Below are positions 40,428 through 52,853 of a stretch of 64,000 nucleotides of DNA, in pieces; within the stretch, counting starts at the first letter, position 1, and each line of letters starts with the position of its first letter. Location: NCBI GenBank assembly GCA_905331475.1, contig CAJNYU010000281.1, positions 124,001 through 188,000 of the forward strand. The letters run 5' to 3'. The stretch comes from Rotaria socialis. Lineage: Eukaryota; Rotifera; Eurotatoria; Philodinida; Philodinidae. The notes beneath the pieces are model-generated. The model ran no database searches. It saw only the letters and a list, made by a program, of their open reading frames with translations, and had not been told where the DNA came from. The translations under genes were made by a program, and so were the position numbers.

Positions 40428-43400
40428 TCACGCTATTTTATCCATAAACGTTATAATATATTCCGGATAATTCTGATCATCATGAAAAGTACAAACAATA
40501 CTAAATGGATCTTTTTCATCCGTTGTCGAATCAGCTTGAATTAATTTTCCATTTGATGTCGGTATCATTGGTGGTACACGAATATCGTTATTGCCACGTA
40601 CATGATGACCAACAAGCACACGGCATAGGAAAAGAAACGATACTTCTTTATGATCACTATAAACGGATGAATAACCAGCATAACGACTAAAATAAACTCC
40701 ACGACCATATAAAACATAATCCATGCAATATGAACGATTAAAACCATGCGCCATTATTTGATGATGATTATCAGACTTTGTTCCGTGAAATAACCAAGTT
40801 TCGTTTAGATTTACAGGATCATTTTTTCGTTGCATATATGAACGATGTGAACAAAATTTTTCCCATAGATGACGATTTTCTATACGTTCAACCTAAAATA
40901 GATCAAAATCAAACTGCGATTTTTTCGAAAGATGATGGATCTGAAGCTTCCGACACAAGATTAAGCGAATCTTTATCTTCGGTAATCCATCATCAATAAA
41001 TGTATATTTACGCTGAATATGATTGATAGTAATCATCTTAGATTTATTCAAATACAATAGTAATGTACAAATGCAAATCAATCAAGACAGATTATAAGAA
41101 CTTAGATTGCATCGAACACTCCTCGCTACTGCTCTGCATGGTAAATTCACTTCTGAACGATTCATCGATGAGTATCGAAATATCGTTTTATAATATTTCT
41201 TTCATGTATGAGAAACACCACAATAAAGTGGTTACATCGGCTTTTCTTTGTCATGTTATTTAAATTAAGACCAATACTTACAAATGCAATTTCAGTGTTC
41301 GTATCAGAAACTGTCTGATGAAACGCTCGTTGCACAAATAAATATTCTGCTGATGTTTTGTCAATGGAAATCGATTCAAATAAAGCTTTACTATTTTCAT
41401 TTTTATAATTATTACCCTTCCAGAACGAAGGATACTTTTGACCATATACATTATCTAGAACATTAGAAGAAGAAAAAGAAAGTATCAATGAGTGTTCAAG
41501 TTTTTCTTATTCGACTTACTATCATCATATGGATATATAATTGCGTGCGAATGTAATATAGGAAAAGAGCTTGGCATCGATCCCAATGTTCGTCCAGAGA
41601 ATACATTAGGCTTCACCGCAATAGCTGGATTAGACTTTAGTTTTGTATGATTTAATGATCCCGCGAAAGGTTTATTTTTCATATTCATGCTATAGTCAAT
41701 AAAACGAAGTTCTTCCGGTGAAATAATATGTTTAGAATATTCATCAACAGCCATTATTGAATTATATTTTTCCCTTGAACTCATACGATAATGTACTTTG
41801 GGTAAAAGTTGAAAGAGTACGTCAGTACTATGTGGCCGAACAATTGTATAACAGGGAAGAGATAAGTTCCTTAGAAATAATCCAAGATTTATTATTTTCG
41901 AAGCACGTGTTTCTATAAATGAATGAAATGAGGATAAACATTTATTCATTTCATGCTTCATTAATGACTTATATTCTTTCTAGACATAGAAAATTAAAGA
42001 AGATATTTTTTTATGAAGATTTTAATAGACTTTTACCACTGTTGTAGACGAATAGAAAACAAATCCTTCAATTATAATAATAAATATACGATAATCTACA
42101 TTTGTACATGCATCAGCAAATATTAACTGAAACATTTGTTGATGATGACGACGAAATTGATCAATTTGAATATCTGTATTACCATTTAATGCTGATTGCT
42201 AATGAAGAAAAATCAAATTCAACAGAAGATTCTAGAAAAATATTTAAATATACAAACATAATATAGACGATGTTGATCTGCCAATTGTGGTGCTGCCACC
42301 ATTGAGGATGATGATTTTTGTACGATAGAAACTAAATAGAATTGTAAATATCTCTAACATGGCTGTCATTGACAAAGTAAAATGATATTCAAATTTCAAT
42401 GAAACGAAAATCCCTCAAAATTAAATTTGAAAGTACTTCTTTCAAGTCTATTTGAAAACAGCTTCGATATATTCATTTGCTAGTAAATTCTATTACAGAA
42501 AAGGTAAAATAATGCAAATGTTTCTTATGATTGTGAGAATAACATGCGGTGCAAAAGTCTTTGTAATAATGTCAAACGCTGTTAGACCATGTTGGAGACT
42601 TCTAATTCTGCTGACTTTTTTCTTGTTGAAAAGAGCAGTGTCTGAACTTTAAATCTTGTAGCAAACATATTTTTCTAGGACGAATCTGGAAATGAGGAAA
42701 AGCCAAAAACTAAACGCATGAAAAAAGTTCTAGCAACTTCACCATTCAACAGTATCACTCTCTATTTCTATTGGATTCTTTTAAAGTGTGAATAGATCAC
42801 GATCAAGGATGACTTTTGTAGCATAAATGATGCTCTTTTCGATGGTGTATTGAAAGTTTAATTTAACTTTAGTTTTTGTACTGAACTATTGCTTTTTTCG
42901 AGAGAGACTGACAAATTTGATCGTTCTCACAATGTGACCATTTTGAAACTGCAAAAGATATTTGTTAAGTTACTTTAGCTGTCAAGTTTCTAAGGTTTGA
43001 TACATTTCGGATAAATAAAGCGAAAAAAAATAGAGTTCATACATGGTCCCTGGTAGATATTCTTGAAAATTGATAGTTTTTTCAATGAGTGTTTTTTTAC
43101 AGAAATTTTGTTTTTCAATTTTGTTTTATGAACGACTCAAGAATCAATCTAAAAATCTTGCACAAGCTCGTATCGATATAGTTTTTGAAACTCTGCATTG
43201 TGGTGTATGTTTTGTTAAAATTCTACTCATGTAGTCTAAGATATTTCTGAAATATCGATTGTTACAGTGACGTCGCTACCCAGGTCGAACAGTACGAGCC
43301 ATTTACGGTTACTTTACGACTGTTTTCCGGGCGAAAGTTTGCCGTAATATCTGACGCAGTAATACGGACCGTATGATCATGAGAGTACGGAGCGCAAACA

Positions 43401-44501
43401 GCCGTAAATCATGAAAACTCAGTCCCGTTTACGGTGTCGTATTACTGTGCCAGGTATTACGGGCAAATAAGGCCTATTTACTTCAGTAAATATACCGTTT
43501 TGACTTCGTTTACCGTCGATAAACAGACTGTAAACGAGCCCGTTTTGATCAACCTGGGTAGTATACACACGCGACATGTATGTGTTATCCTCTATCATCG
43601 TCTTCAATCTTCATTGGTCTTTTCCTTTTCCTCTTCTCTGTTCTCTTCTCTTGTCGTTCTCGCTATATATTTCATGTAAGATAGAGTTAAGGACTTTCTT
43701 GTTAAATAAAGTTAACGTACACGTTGCCCGTACACACATTCTCTCACATTTCTCTCTCACTGTAGCATCGATTTTCCCAGGGTGCAAGAACTTTTTTCAT
43801 GTTTAATTTTTGACTTTTCCTCATTTCTAGATTCGTCCTAGAAAAATATGTTTGGTACAAAATTTGAAGTGCAAACATTGCTCTTTCCAACAAGAAAAAA
43901 GTCAGCAGAATTAGAAGTCTCCAACATGGTCTAACAGCGTTTGACATTATTACAAATACTTTTGCATCGTATGTTACTCATCAATCATGAATACTATCTG
44001 AGATGGATTTTCTATTTCAAATAAGTAAAAATATGTTCCAAAATATCCACTAACATTGCTGGTATCCACGAATCATTTTCTGAAAATCAGCGATTGGCTT
44101 TATGAATTTGTCTAGGCCATGAATTGCACGTTGTTTAAACAACCACCGTCGTTCCTATACATCAATGATTAAAATATTTAATCTAATTTCAAAATTTCTA
44201 CCTCAAATGAAACATAAACGGACTGATGATCAAATGATGGACTGTCCATGTTAGTATCCATTCTATCGACCATGACCTTAAAATAATATATATATATATT
44301 CAGTATAATATTTTCAACAAAAATGAAACCTACATATTGAGTAACTTTATGGGTAATAACATTCTTGACATGACGCCATTTTTCATTCCCCTCAAACGGT
44401 ATTGGTGTATAGCGGCCAATGATTGTTGTAGTAAAAATACCATAGAGGATTTGTTAAGGCAACTCAAATAAAAATGGATTGAAAAAACAGTTTCCTCTCA
44501 T
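40428..44501 (-). CDS. PARP-family ADP-ribosyltransferase (macro-PARP-like catalytic domain)
   Basis: Eight exons in transcript order: 44501-44334, 44276-44202, 44154-44055, 42331-42258, 42198-42037, 41979-41520, 41454-41282, 40892-40428. All join in phase (558 codons plus stop). The C-terminal ~190 residues are a PARP catalytic domain: SAEYLFV, VERIENRHLWEKF, the NAD-binding LFHGT His, GRGVYFSRYAGYSSVY with the second-motif Tyr, LCRVLVG, and terminal YPEYIITF. The last motif is that of PARP14/15-type enzymes, where the third triad residue is hydrophobic, so mono-ADP-ribosylation is more likely than chain formation. No WWE, macro or zinc-finger domain was recognised upstream. Intron 3 (44054-42332) is swollen by a TIR element. 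An in-frame TAA at 44456-44454 follows codon 15 of exon 1, so either the true start lies elsewhere or the N-terminus is damaged. Confidence 0.78.
42520..44000. mobile_element. 1.5-kb long-TIR element inside PARP intron 3
   Basis: Inverted arms of about 200 bp, 42520-42745 and 43785-44000, match closely: TTGTAATAATGTCAAACGCT on the left and its reverse complement on the right. Between them lies ~1 kb without a transposase frame, plus the nested GC-rich MITE at 43279-43558. It is therefore a non-autonomous DNA transposon. Outer ends become divergent, so the termini and target duplication are approximate. Confidence 0.8.
43279..43558 (+). mobile_element. GC-rich MITE with TA target, sister of the one at 12315
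   Basis: Starts CCCAGGTCGAACAGTACG and ends TTGATCAACCTGGG, flanked by TA on both sides. The left end is the same 15 bp as the element in the LINE. The interior is packed with TTTACGG/CCGTAA words in both orientations rather than the CCGGAA words of its sister. No coding frame supported. Confidence 0.85.
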
Positions 44502-44557
44502 ACGAAATTGCAAATAGAAGAAAATTTTATATAGACCAAAAATCTTCTTCTCGTTCA
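44502..44557. promoter_or_regulatory. Short divergent intergenic spacer (putative bidirectional promoter)
   Basis: Only 56 bp separate the inferred PARP start (-) and the HEATR4-like start (+). The minus strand contains TCTATATAAAATTTTC around 44520-44535, TATA-like, but very close to the inferred PARP ATG. The two genes probably share control sequences or overlap in their 5' untranslated regions. Confidence 0.4.
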
Positions 44558-47500
44558 ATGACAACCGCAACAACAACAAAGTTAAAATCTCTACCCAACA
44601 TTCCGATTCCGGAAGTAAAATTAAAAGAATTCATTTTGTTCATTTGTTTTCTTAATAAATAAATTTTCATTTTTGATTAGAAATTAATAAAAAATAATCC
44701 ATTTTTAAGCGATAAAAAACCAGTTGAACAAAATCTACTTTCATTTGTTAGCACTGGTCTCGCGTTTGACACGGATGTTGTTCAAAAACTGTGTCCATCA
44801 GCTATACCATTTGCAAATTATAATGGTCGATCATTATATGTTCCTAATCGTGAAACAAATAGATCACCACGGCCTCCTCATCGTTTAGAACCTCTTGTTT
44901 CATTGACTGTATCCAAAGCAAGATGGAAACATGCACGTCGAGTTCTAGCACAAAAACCAATATCAGTTGAGCCGAAAAAATTTCGACCACAGAAACCACT
45001 TTTTTACATGACCCAAGTCGGTGATTATGGTAGTGGTGGTGATGATGATGATGATGATGATGAACCTGGGCAAGAATTTATTGAGGATCCAGTGACACCG
45101 ACCGCGGAATCAGAAGCATCTGAAGAAGCAGGTGAAAATACGAGTGGAATACGACGTGGACATAATACTGCTGAGAAACAAGCACGAGTTATAGCTGAGA
45201 AAGATTTCGCTCAAATGGAACGAAATTGGGATCAATATATGTTCGAACATATGGATGAAAATACAGCGAAATTTATTATTTTAAAACATGTTCATGATGG
45301 TAAGGAGATGTTATTCGAACGCATCGTTTTGAGATCTAGCAAGTTGCATGCCTGCTCGGTTTATATGAAGCACTGCGATATTTTGTTTAGTAAAAATGAT
45401 GAATCACTTTTATCAGATAGAATTCCGATCAATAGTGAAGATCTCGTTGTTAAACTATAGTTGGTTGTGAAAATATTTTAATTTAAGAATTTTGACGGCT
45501 TAAAACTTTACACAGAGATAGGTTTTTAACGAGAGTAATTTATTGTGAAAACTTTAGGTCTTCTAGAAAAATGTTATTTTTTTGTAATGAACAAGGATAA
45601 TATTTGAAACATTAATTAAACGTTAATTTTGTGAAGCCTCAATTTGATGGAACAACATTTATTTTTTTAAAATTCCATAAAAGTGTACTATCTTCGAAGC
45701 CATAAGCTAATGACAGAAATCTCTTCTAGGGTATTCATAGCTCATATCAATCTGTATATGATGCATTGAGTGTCGGGCTTTGAAGCAAGTTATTAATTCA
45801 ATTCGAATAAATCTTACTATTGCAGAAACATTGTTAACTTACAATCAAATCAAAATGTATCTGTTTGATTTTATTTACAGATGAACGCCGAGCTCGATTA
45901 ATTGAATATTTGAAGAAAACCTACAATATTACAAAATTACCACATCCGCAAGAAGTTGAACTAGTAAAATGATCGAATGAATCCTAAATTCATCTACTTT
46001 ATTTTTCTATACAATAATTATTCTTCTAGTTTCCAACTACTAATGAAGAAGAGAAGAAAGATGGAAAAAAAGAATTACAAAAGTCAGACGGAAACTACTT
46101 ATTCATATCTATGTAAAAAAAAGAAACCATCTATATTCTATTTAGAATATCAACTCAAATACCTGACAAAGATGCTGATGTGTCCAAACGAGAAATTCCA
46201 TTGTATCGCTTACCACGAGGTTTACGACGACGAGCTAAAGAAGAGAAAAAACAAGATTGTAAGATAATTATCAATCTCTAATGTTTCACAAAAGTGAATC
46301 TTCTCGTGCTAATTAGTAGCAGCTAATATGCGTTCATCTCAACAAGTGATCACTGAAAATTCAACGATACGTCGTGAAACATCATTTTATGATATAATGT
46401 CGAATAAAATCTTGAGTACAGTTTATCGAACTGATCATCCATATGAACAAGCAATGCTTCTTGGTAAAACGAACTAGTATTCACGATACAAACTACGATA
46501 AATATAAACTTTATTCAGGTAAAAATACTCATCGACCAACAAATGAACCTGGTGTTATTGTTCTTTCTGATAAACTTCAATTTGATAAAGTTCTTCAAAA
46601 ACAGCTTCCACCTCATCCGGATTCTATTGCTACGAGTAAAAATCGTTTGCGCATACTACAACCATCGAAACGTCATTCTATTTAGCTCTTCAAATTGACT
46701 CATCAGCTGCATACGATCGACGAAAGCCTGCACGTGGTTTTCGTCGTTGGAAAGCTTTACCTGAAGTCAAAGATACGGTATTTTCATCGCGAATAGATCC
46801 CTTGTCCTATTTGAATATGTTTCTATACATTTCTAGCACGAATTGTATGTGCTTTTACACAACATCACATTTTTTTGCACTCATTTTTAGACTCCTCACC
46901 TACAAATGCCCATGTCTGACGAAGAACTCACTAGAGCAGCAGCAATTCAAGCTTTTTTTGCTCAGGTTTTTGTGAAAATTGATGTGTTCCTTCATTTTTC
47001 TTCTTCTTCTTTTGCTTAAACTAATTATGATTTTAAACTCAAGTTGAACACCTATAATAATAAAAGAAAAGAACTCGTTATGTATGTATTTAGCATCCAC
47101 CTCGACTACCGGATGTCAACGAGTTATCACTTTCGTGGCTTATGCCATCAACACCCGATTCACGATTGCATCAAATATTAAAAACAAATACAACCATCAG
47201 TCGAATTATTGAAGGTAACTGCTAAAGACTATTGTTGCCTAGTGAAAAATTATTTACTTTTAAGAATGGAGACGTAAATGGCAAGTCGGTAGTCAATGGC
47301 TTGATGCTGATGTTGAAGAATTATATGAAGATTTGCATGATATTCATGCACATGTTTGTTTTTTTGTAGTCTGAAAAAATAATAATATTTAAATTTGATT
47401 TAGGTTCGTTTTACTGCTATTGTTGTTTGTAGTCGAGCTGCTCAATATTTGACTCAAAAAGAAATAGGTAATAAAAAGTGACGAAACCAAAACATTGCAA

Positions 47501-49581
47501 AATTGTTAAAAATAATTTTTTCCCTGTGGCATAGATTTGGGTTTAAAAGTTCATCTACTTCCTGAGAAATTACTTCAATCTATTGAAACTTTACTAAATG
47601 ACACCCAGGAACGTGTACGAACAGCTGCTGCCATTGCACTTGTTACATTACATCGATTTTCTCCACAAGTATTATTTTGATAAGAAAAAGAGAAAAATCT
47701 TGATGCCTGTATTTTTAGGTAGAAGAAATTCTTCGTTCGTGTGTTTTCAATGGTAATTCTGATGATAGATTAACAGCTGCCCAATGTTTAGCTAGTGTGA
47801 ATATTTCAACATCAGATATTATTCATGAACTATTGAGAAATTATTTCGAAGCTGAAGATGAATTAACACGTGAACAGCTTATTCTTTCATTAGCTAAATT
47901 AAGCCAACGCACGGTAAAATAAAAATAAAAATTCAATAGAAGTCTGTTTTTTTTTCTGTCTTCAATAGAATCTCGTATATAGTTTAGCCGGTGAATATTT
48001 GAATTCTGCTGATGCTAATGATCGAATAGTTGCTTGTAAACTTTTTCCATTACTTAAATCTCGACCAAATAAAGTAAAGAAACTTTTTCAAAAAAAAAAA
48101 AACTTGTAAAAAATCTGCATGTTTACTATTATTATTAGGATATAACACAAAAATTAATTCATCTGATGTGGCAAGATTTGAATAGTAGTGTTCGTCGTGT
48201 AGCCGGTCAAGCATTAGGTAAATGTGGTTGCGGTCAAGCTGTACATGAAGAAGTGGTTGTTCGTTTACAAAGTCTGCTTTGGCAAGATCGCGTTGAAGCA
48301 CTTAAACTTATTGGTTATCTTGGTTTGTCAATCGAAATATTACTTTTTTTCGTTTTGTATAATAACAAAAATTTATTTACAGGCGTTTTAACAGCTAAAT
48401 TAATGCAGCCATTTTTAAAATGTTTCAAAGACGATCATGTTAGCGTACGTGATCATGCATGTCGTACAACATATAGATTGCAATTACGTGATGAAGCAAT
48501 AAGAAATTTACTTATTGATCGTATTGAATTCGATCCTATCGAAAAAGTTCGATATTCAGCTGTTGAAGGTGGATTTCTCTTTGTTTTTAAATACTCTATT
48601 AAATTTGTTTTTGTCTGCCTACTCAGCGCTTGGTTTATATGGAATGACAAATCCGAAATGTCGAAGTGTTCTATTATGGGCTGTTCGATATGATAAAAGT
48701 TCATTGGTGCGAGCAGCAGCACCCAATGCTCTTGTTTTGCTCGAGCAAGTTAGCGAAGATATTATCGACACATTACAAAGTCGACTATTAGTGGAAAAAG
48801 ATCCCACTGTTGTTCAGTAAGGAGGCAAAGAAATGTAGTCAATAGAGAAAAATGTTATATTCTCTCTTCGTTTAGATCATTGAAAGAAGCAATGGAAGCG
48901 TATCATTGTAATGTAAGTCAAGATGTGCCAATAGTACAAGAAATTCGAAATGAAGTTCGCAAATTAAATACGAAGAATACGATTTGGGAGAAAATAATGA
49001 ATCTAGAAAAAGACCTACGCTTAGCGGCTGCTATGGAACGATTAATTGCACCAGTGATGGATAAAGTAAGTTGATTTTATTTGAAATCAGATATTGCACA
49101 GTTAGTGTAAATCCTACTTTAATTTTCCTTTCATATCTAAAACCGCAATGCTTAGATAATGCTAAGTAATTTGATATACGATAGTATTCGATAGATAACA
49201 GATTTTTTAAAGCTTCTCTTCGTCACATGTAGACGATGATTACTTAATTCTTTCTAGCCGGTAACACCAGTACCTGCTGACAATGATAATAAATCGGCAA
49301 CGACGTTTTCAAATTATATTCAAAATGTTGCCGAGACGAATGCCAGTGACAATGATGGCGTACCTGAAATGTGGTTACCAGAGTTATGGAATACGGACAG
49401 TAAAACTGGTAAAATAAAAAAACATCGACTTCCACAAGACGAAACGTCTCTCAACGAAGAACCAATTACAGCAGAGCCTGAACTATCAAATGTTTGTGCT
49501 CCATTAGGTGTCTTATTACCTGTGGAAGAAGAGGAAAGCGAACCTGAAGAAGACGAAGAAAGTCAAATTATACTTTCTTAA
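44558..49581 (+). CDS. HEAT-repeat protein, HEATR4-like
   Basis: Twenty exons (44558-44614, 44681-45299, 45881-45963, 46030-46082, 46146-46258, 46317-46463, 46519-46635, 46686-46777, 46891-46965, 47094-47214, 47265-47353, 47404-47467, 47535-47668, 47719-47913, 47969-48073, 48139-48322, 48383-48568, 48627-48816, 48876-49065, 49258-49581) encode 1045 residues, all in phase. The N-terminal half is basic/acidic and unstructured, with an Asp run (DDDDDDD) and motifs RARLIEYLKKTY and RRWKALPEV. The C-terminal half is a chain of HEAT repeats (TQERVRTAAAIALVTL, SSVRRVAGQALGKCG, HVSVRDHACRTTYRL, EKVRYSAVEALGLYG, SLVRAAAPNALVLLE), then an acidic tail. Total length and the disordered-N/HEAT-C plan agree with HEATR4 (~1000 residues), a poorly studied animal protein. 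The HEAT assignment is firm; orthology to HEATR4 is probable. Introns are mostly 45-65 bp; intron 2 is 581 bp. Confidence 0.75.
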
Positions 49582-49723
49582 GTATTTGTCAATAAAACTG
49601 TGTTTCTTTTTTATTCTTCATAAAAGAGAAAAATAAAATGGAGGCGGAGCTTAGTATTTCATTAATAAAGTACCACGACTCATCAAAATCGAATATTACA
49701 GTTCCAATAAAAGAAAAAGAAAT

Positions 49724-52700
49724 ATGACAGTCGTCCCATCTGTGATTGTTCTACTGTTTTTTGCTTTCATTACCTATCCAACTATCTGTGAAAGTTTGAA
49801 ATGTTATGAATGTGCGGGAAAGAAATCTTGTGGTGGACAAGGACATACTAATCATATTGTTGAATGTGCTGGAAAATGTATGATCTATCAAAATGTTGAT
49901 GATGATGATGGTAAGGAAAAATATCTCGTTTGAATCAAATACAGTCGATATTCAAAATTTATTAATAGGTGTAATAGTGAGAAGTTGCTGCTTGAATAAT
50001 TGTAACAGTGAAAATAGACCTAATACCTATTTCTGTTCAAAAGATAGATGCAACAGTATTGATTTAGATTCAAAATTTTTAGGTAAATATTTTTGATGAT
50101 TTGTTGCAAAATCAATAACAGAATTTATTTCAGCTACTAAAAATAATGCACATCAGAAGCAGGTTCATTTACGAGCAAAAATAGAAGAGAAAAACTCATC
50201 ACTGCAATGTTTTGATTGTTCTTCACATAAGTCGGATTGTGCTGTTGATGAGACGACATTAGTTGAAAAATGTCAAGCATGTATGGTTTACCTTAATCAA
50301 ATTGATACGAGTGGGTGAATTTATGAGCCAACGAACAGCAATAGAATTTTATTTCTTTTTCAACTATTCAGATAATGTCGTTCGCCGATGTTGTAAATCA
50401 AATTGCGGTGCGCCAGGCACTATTCGAAACCATCATGGACGAAGAACGTACTTTTGTACGTCCGATCAATGTAATGGAATTGGTTCCGAAAAAGTACTTA
50501 CTGGTAAAGTAGGTAAGTATTTGCAGAGATTTACAAAATAAGAACTGCCGAATTCAATATCTAGAATTGGAAAATACAAATGTCGTTCGATTATTATTGT
50601 CGAAAATGGAAACAACTACTGCTACAATATCCACCACTACACCTGCAAAAACAGTCTTTCAGTGTTATGAATGTTCAGGACCATCTTGTGGTAAAGGTGA
50701 TTCATCTGTCTCAACTAATTGCCCAAGCTGTATGGTGTACAGAAATCCCAATGATCAAAGTAGATGATAATTCATCGTAGCGACGATATTTTTTTATTGA
50801 TTAAACTACATAGCTATCATTGAACGACGTTGTTGTTGGTGGGCTTGTGGAGCGTCAAATACTGTTAGTACTTACAATGGCTTAGAAACGTACTTTTGTG
50901 CTGATGATAAATGTAATGGATACGGAACAGAATCTACTCTCACTCCTGCAGGTATACATTAGATAAAAGGATTAATTGAGATAAATTTTCTTTATTGATA
51001 TTAGTGACAACTACAACAGTCTCCACTACATCTGTGAAAACAATATTTCAATGCTATGAATGTTCAGGACCATCATGTGGTAAAGCTGATTCGCCTGTCT
51101 CAACTAATTGTCCGAGTTGTATGGTGTACAGAAATCCTAATGATCCATGTAAGTAGTATTGTACATAATAGAGACGATATGATATTATTGATTAACACTA
51201 AATAGCAATCATTGAACGACGCTGTTGTTGGTGGGCTTGTGGAGCTTCAAATACTGTTAGTACGTATAATGGTATTGAAACATATTTTTGTGCTGATGAT
51301 AAATGTAATGGATACGGAGCAGAATCTACTCTCACTCCTCCAGGTAGACATGAGATAAAAGGATTAATTGAGATATCTTTTCTTTATTGATATTAGTGAC
51401 AACTACAACAGAAAGAACAACAACTACTACAACAATTTCTACTACGCCTGCAAAAACAATATTTCAATGTTATGATTGTTCAGGGCCATCATGTGGTAAA
51501 GATGATTCATCTATTTCAACCAATTGTCCAAGCTGTATGGTATACCGCAATCCAAATGATAAGAGTAAATGATTATAAATAATAGAGAAGATATGTTTTT
51601 TGTTATTGATTAAAACTAAATAGCAATTATTGAACGACGTTGCTGTTGGTGGGCTTGTGGTCCTTCAAACAGTGTTAGTACTTATAATGGTTTAGAAACA
51701 TATTTTTGTACTGCCGATAAATGCAATGGATACGGTGCAGAATTTGCTCTCAGTCCTGCAGGTAGAAATAACTGGAAAACTATTTTATGTATATTTCTCC
51801 GCTTTCATATCAGGAACGACAACGACAACAACAACAACAACTATGCAAACATCCGTATCGATAACAACTCCAGCAACAACATCAACAACAATAACGACAG
51901 CAACAACATCAACAACAATAACGACAACAATAACGACAACAATAACGACAACAACAATAGGAATAACAACGACTACTACAGCTGAAAAAACATCATTTCA
52001 ATGTTATGATTGTTCAGGACAAGAGTGTGGTAGAGATGGTTCATCTGTTTCATCTAATTGTCCCCGATGTATGGTATACCGCAATCCTAATGATCAAAGT
52101 AAGTGATTAGAAATATTCATCAGATATTTCTCTATCAATGTGACGAACAGCGATAATTGAACGACGTTGTTGTTGGTGGGCTTGTGGAACCTCAAATACT
52201 GTTAGCAGCTATAATGGCATAGAAACATATTTTTGTGCTGCTGATAAATGCAATGGATATGGTTCAGAATTTGCCCTTGGTCCTCCAGGTAGCGATAAAG
52301 AAAAATATAACTGGAGGGTTTTTTCCCTGTTTCAATCTTAGTAACAACAACAACAACAACAACAACTAAAACAACTCCTTCGACATCCACTACTTCAATT
52401 AGTATCACCTCTGGTTCGAACAAAGATAATAGATGTTCTATTTGCATGTTAGAATTTATATTTTTCTAGGAATTAGAACAACAACAATAACAGCAACATC
52501 TTCGCCACATTGTATACTGAATTGTCGAAATGGAGGTACACCAGAAACAGAAGATGGTTGTTTTTGCTACTGTTTAGAAAATACGTTTGGTCGTGAATGT
52601 GAAAATGGTAAAATGAACTTCTGTTTTCGAAATATTCCTATAGATGATTTCGCTTTGTTTCTATTCACTAGTTGATTGTGCTAAGCCGGATGCTGATTCT

Positions 52701-52787
52701 GAAGTTTGTAGTACTGAAAATCAACCCTTGTGTCAAGAAAGTGAAGAATTTGCTCTTGAATGTCATCATTTATGTGGAAAATGTTAA
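49724..52787 (+). CDS. Secreted multi-module Ly6/uPAR-like protein with mucin linkers, EGF and ShK domains
   Basis: Fifteen exons (49724-49910, 49969-50082, 50134-50310, 50372-50503, 50565-50759, 50814-50951, 51005-51148, 51206-51343, 51397-51564, 51624-51761, 51814-52098, 52151-52288, 52342-52413, 52470-52607, 52672-52787) encode 759 residues; every intron is phase 1. After a signal peptide there are six tandem modules, each split over two exons. The first half is Q-C-Y-x-C-S-G-P-S-C-G...NCPSCMVYRNPND and the second is RCC-x2-x-C-G...TYFC-x2-D-x-CNG. The C-C spacing and terminal CN resemble three-finger Ly6/uPAR domains. Modules 3-6 are joined by Thr-rich mucin-like linkers. The end has an EGF-like unit (CRNGGT...CFCYC...GREC) and a six-Cys ShK-like unit (HLCGKC). 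No membrane anchor was seen, so secretion is likely. Function unknown. Confidence 0.85.
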
Positions 52788-52853
52788 GATTATTTTATTA
52801 AATCATACGAATAGTCCATAAAAAGTATATGTTCGATTTTTTCTTCTCTCTCG

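Noticed and set aside
42452-43947. Matching peptides on opposite strands (RPCWRLLILLTFFLL)
   Set aside because: They come from the two inverted arms of the same transposon, not from two genes.
50565-52288. Tandem Ly6-like modules as a possible assembly duplication
   Set aside because: Copies differ in linkers and coding substitutions and all exon phases hold, so they are real repeats, unlike the N-flanked duplication at 22226-22670.
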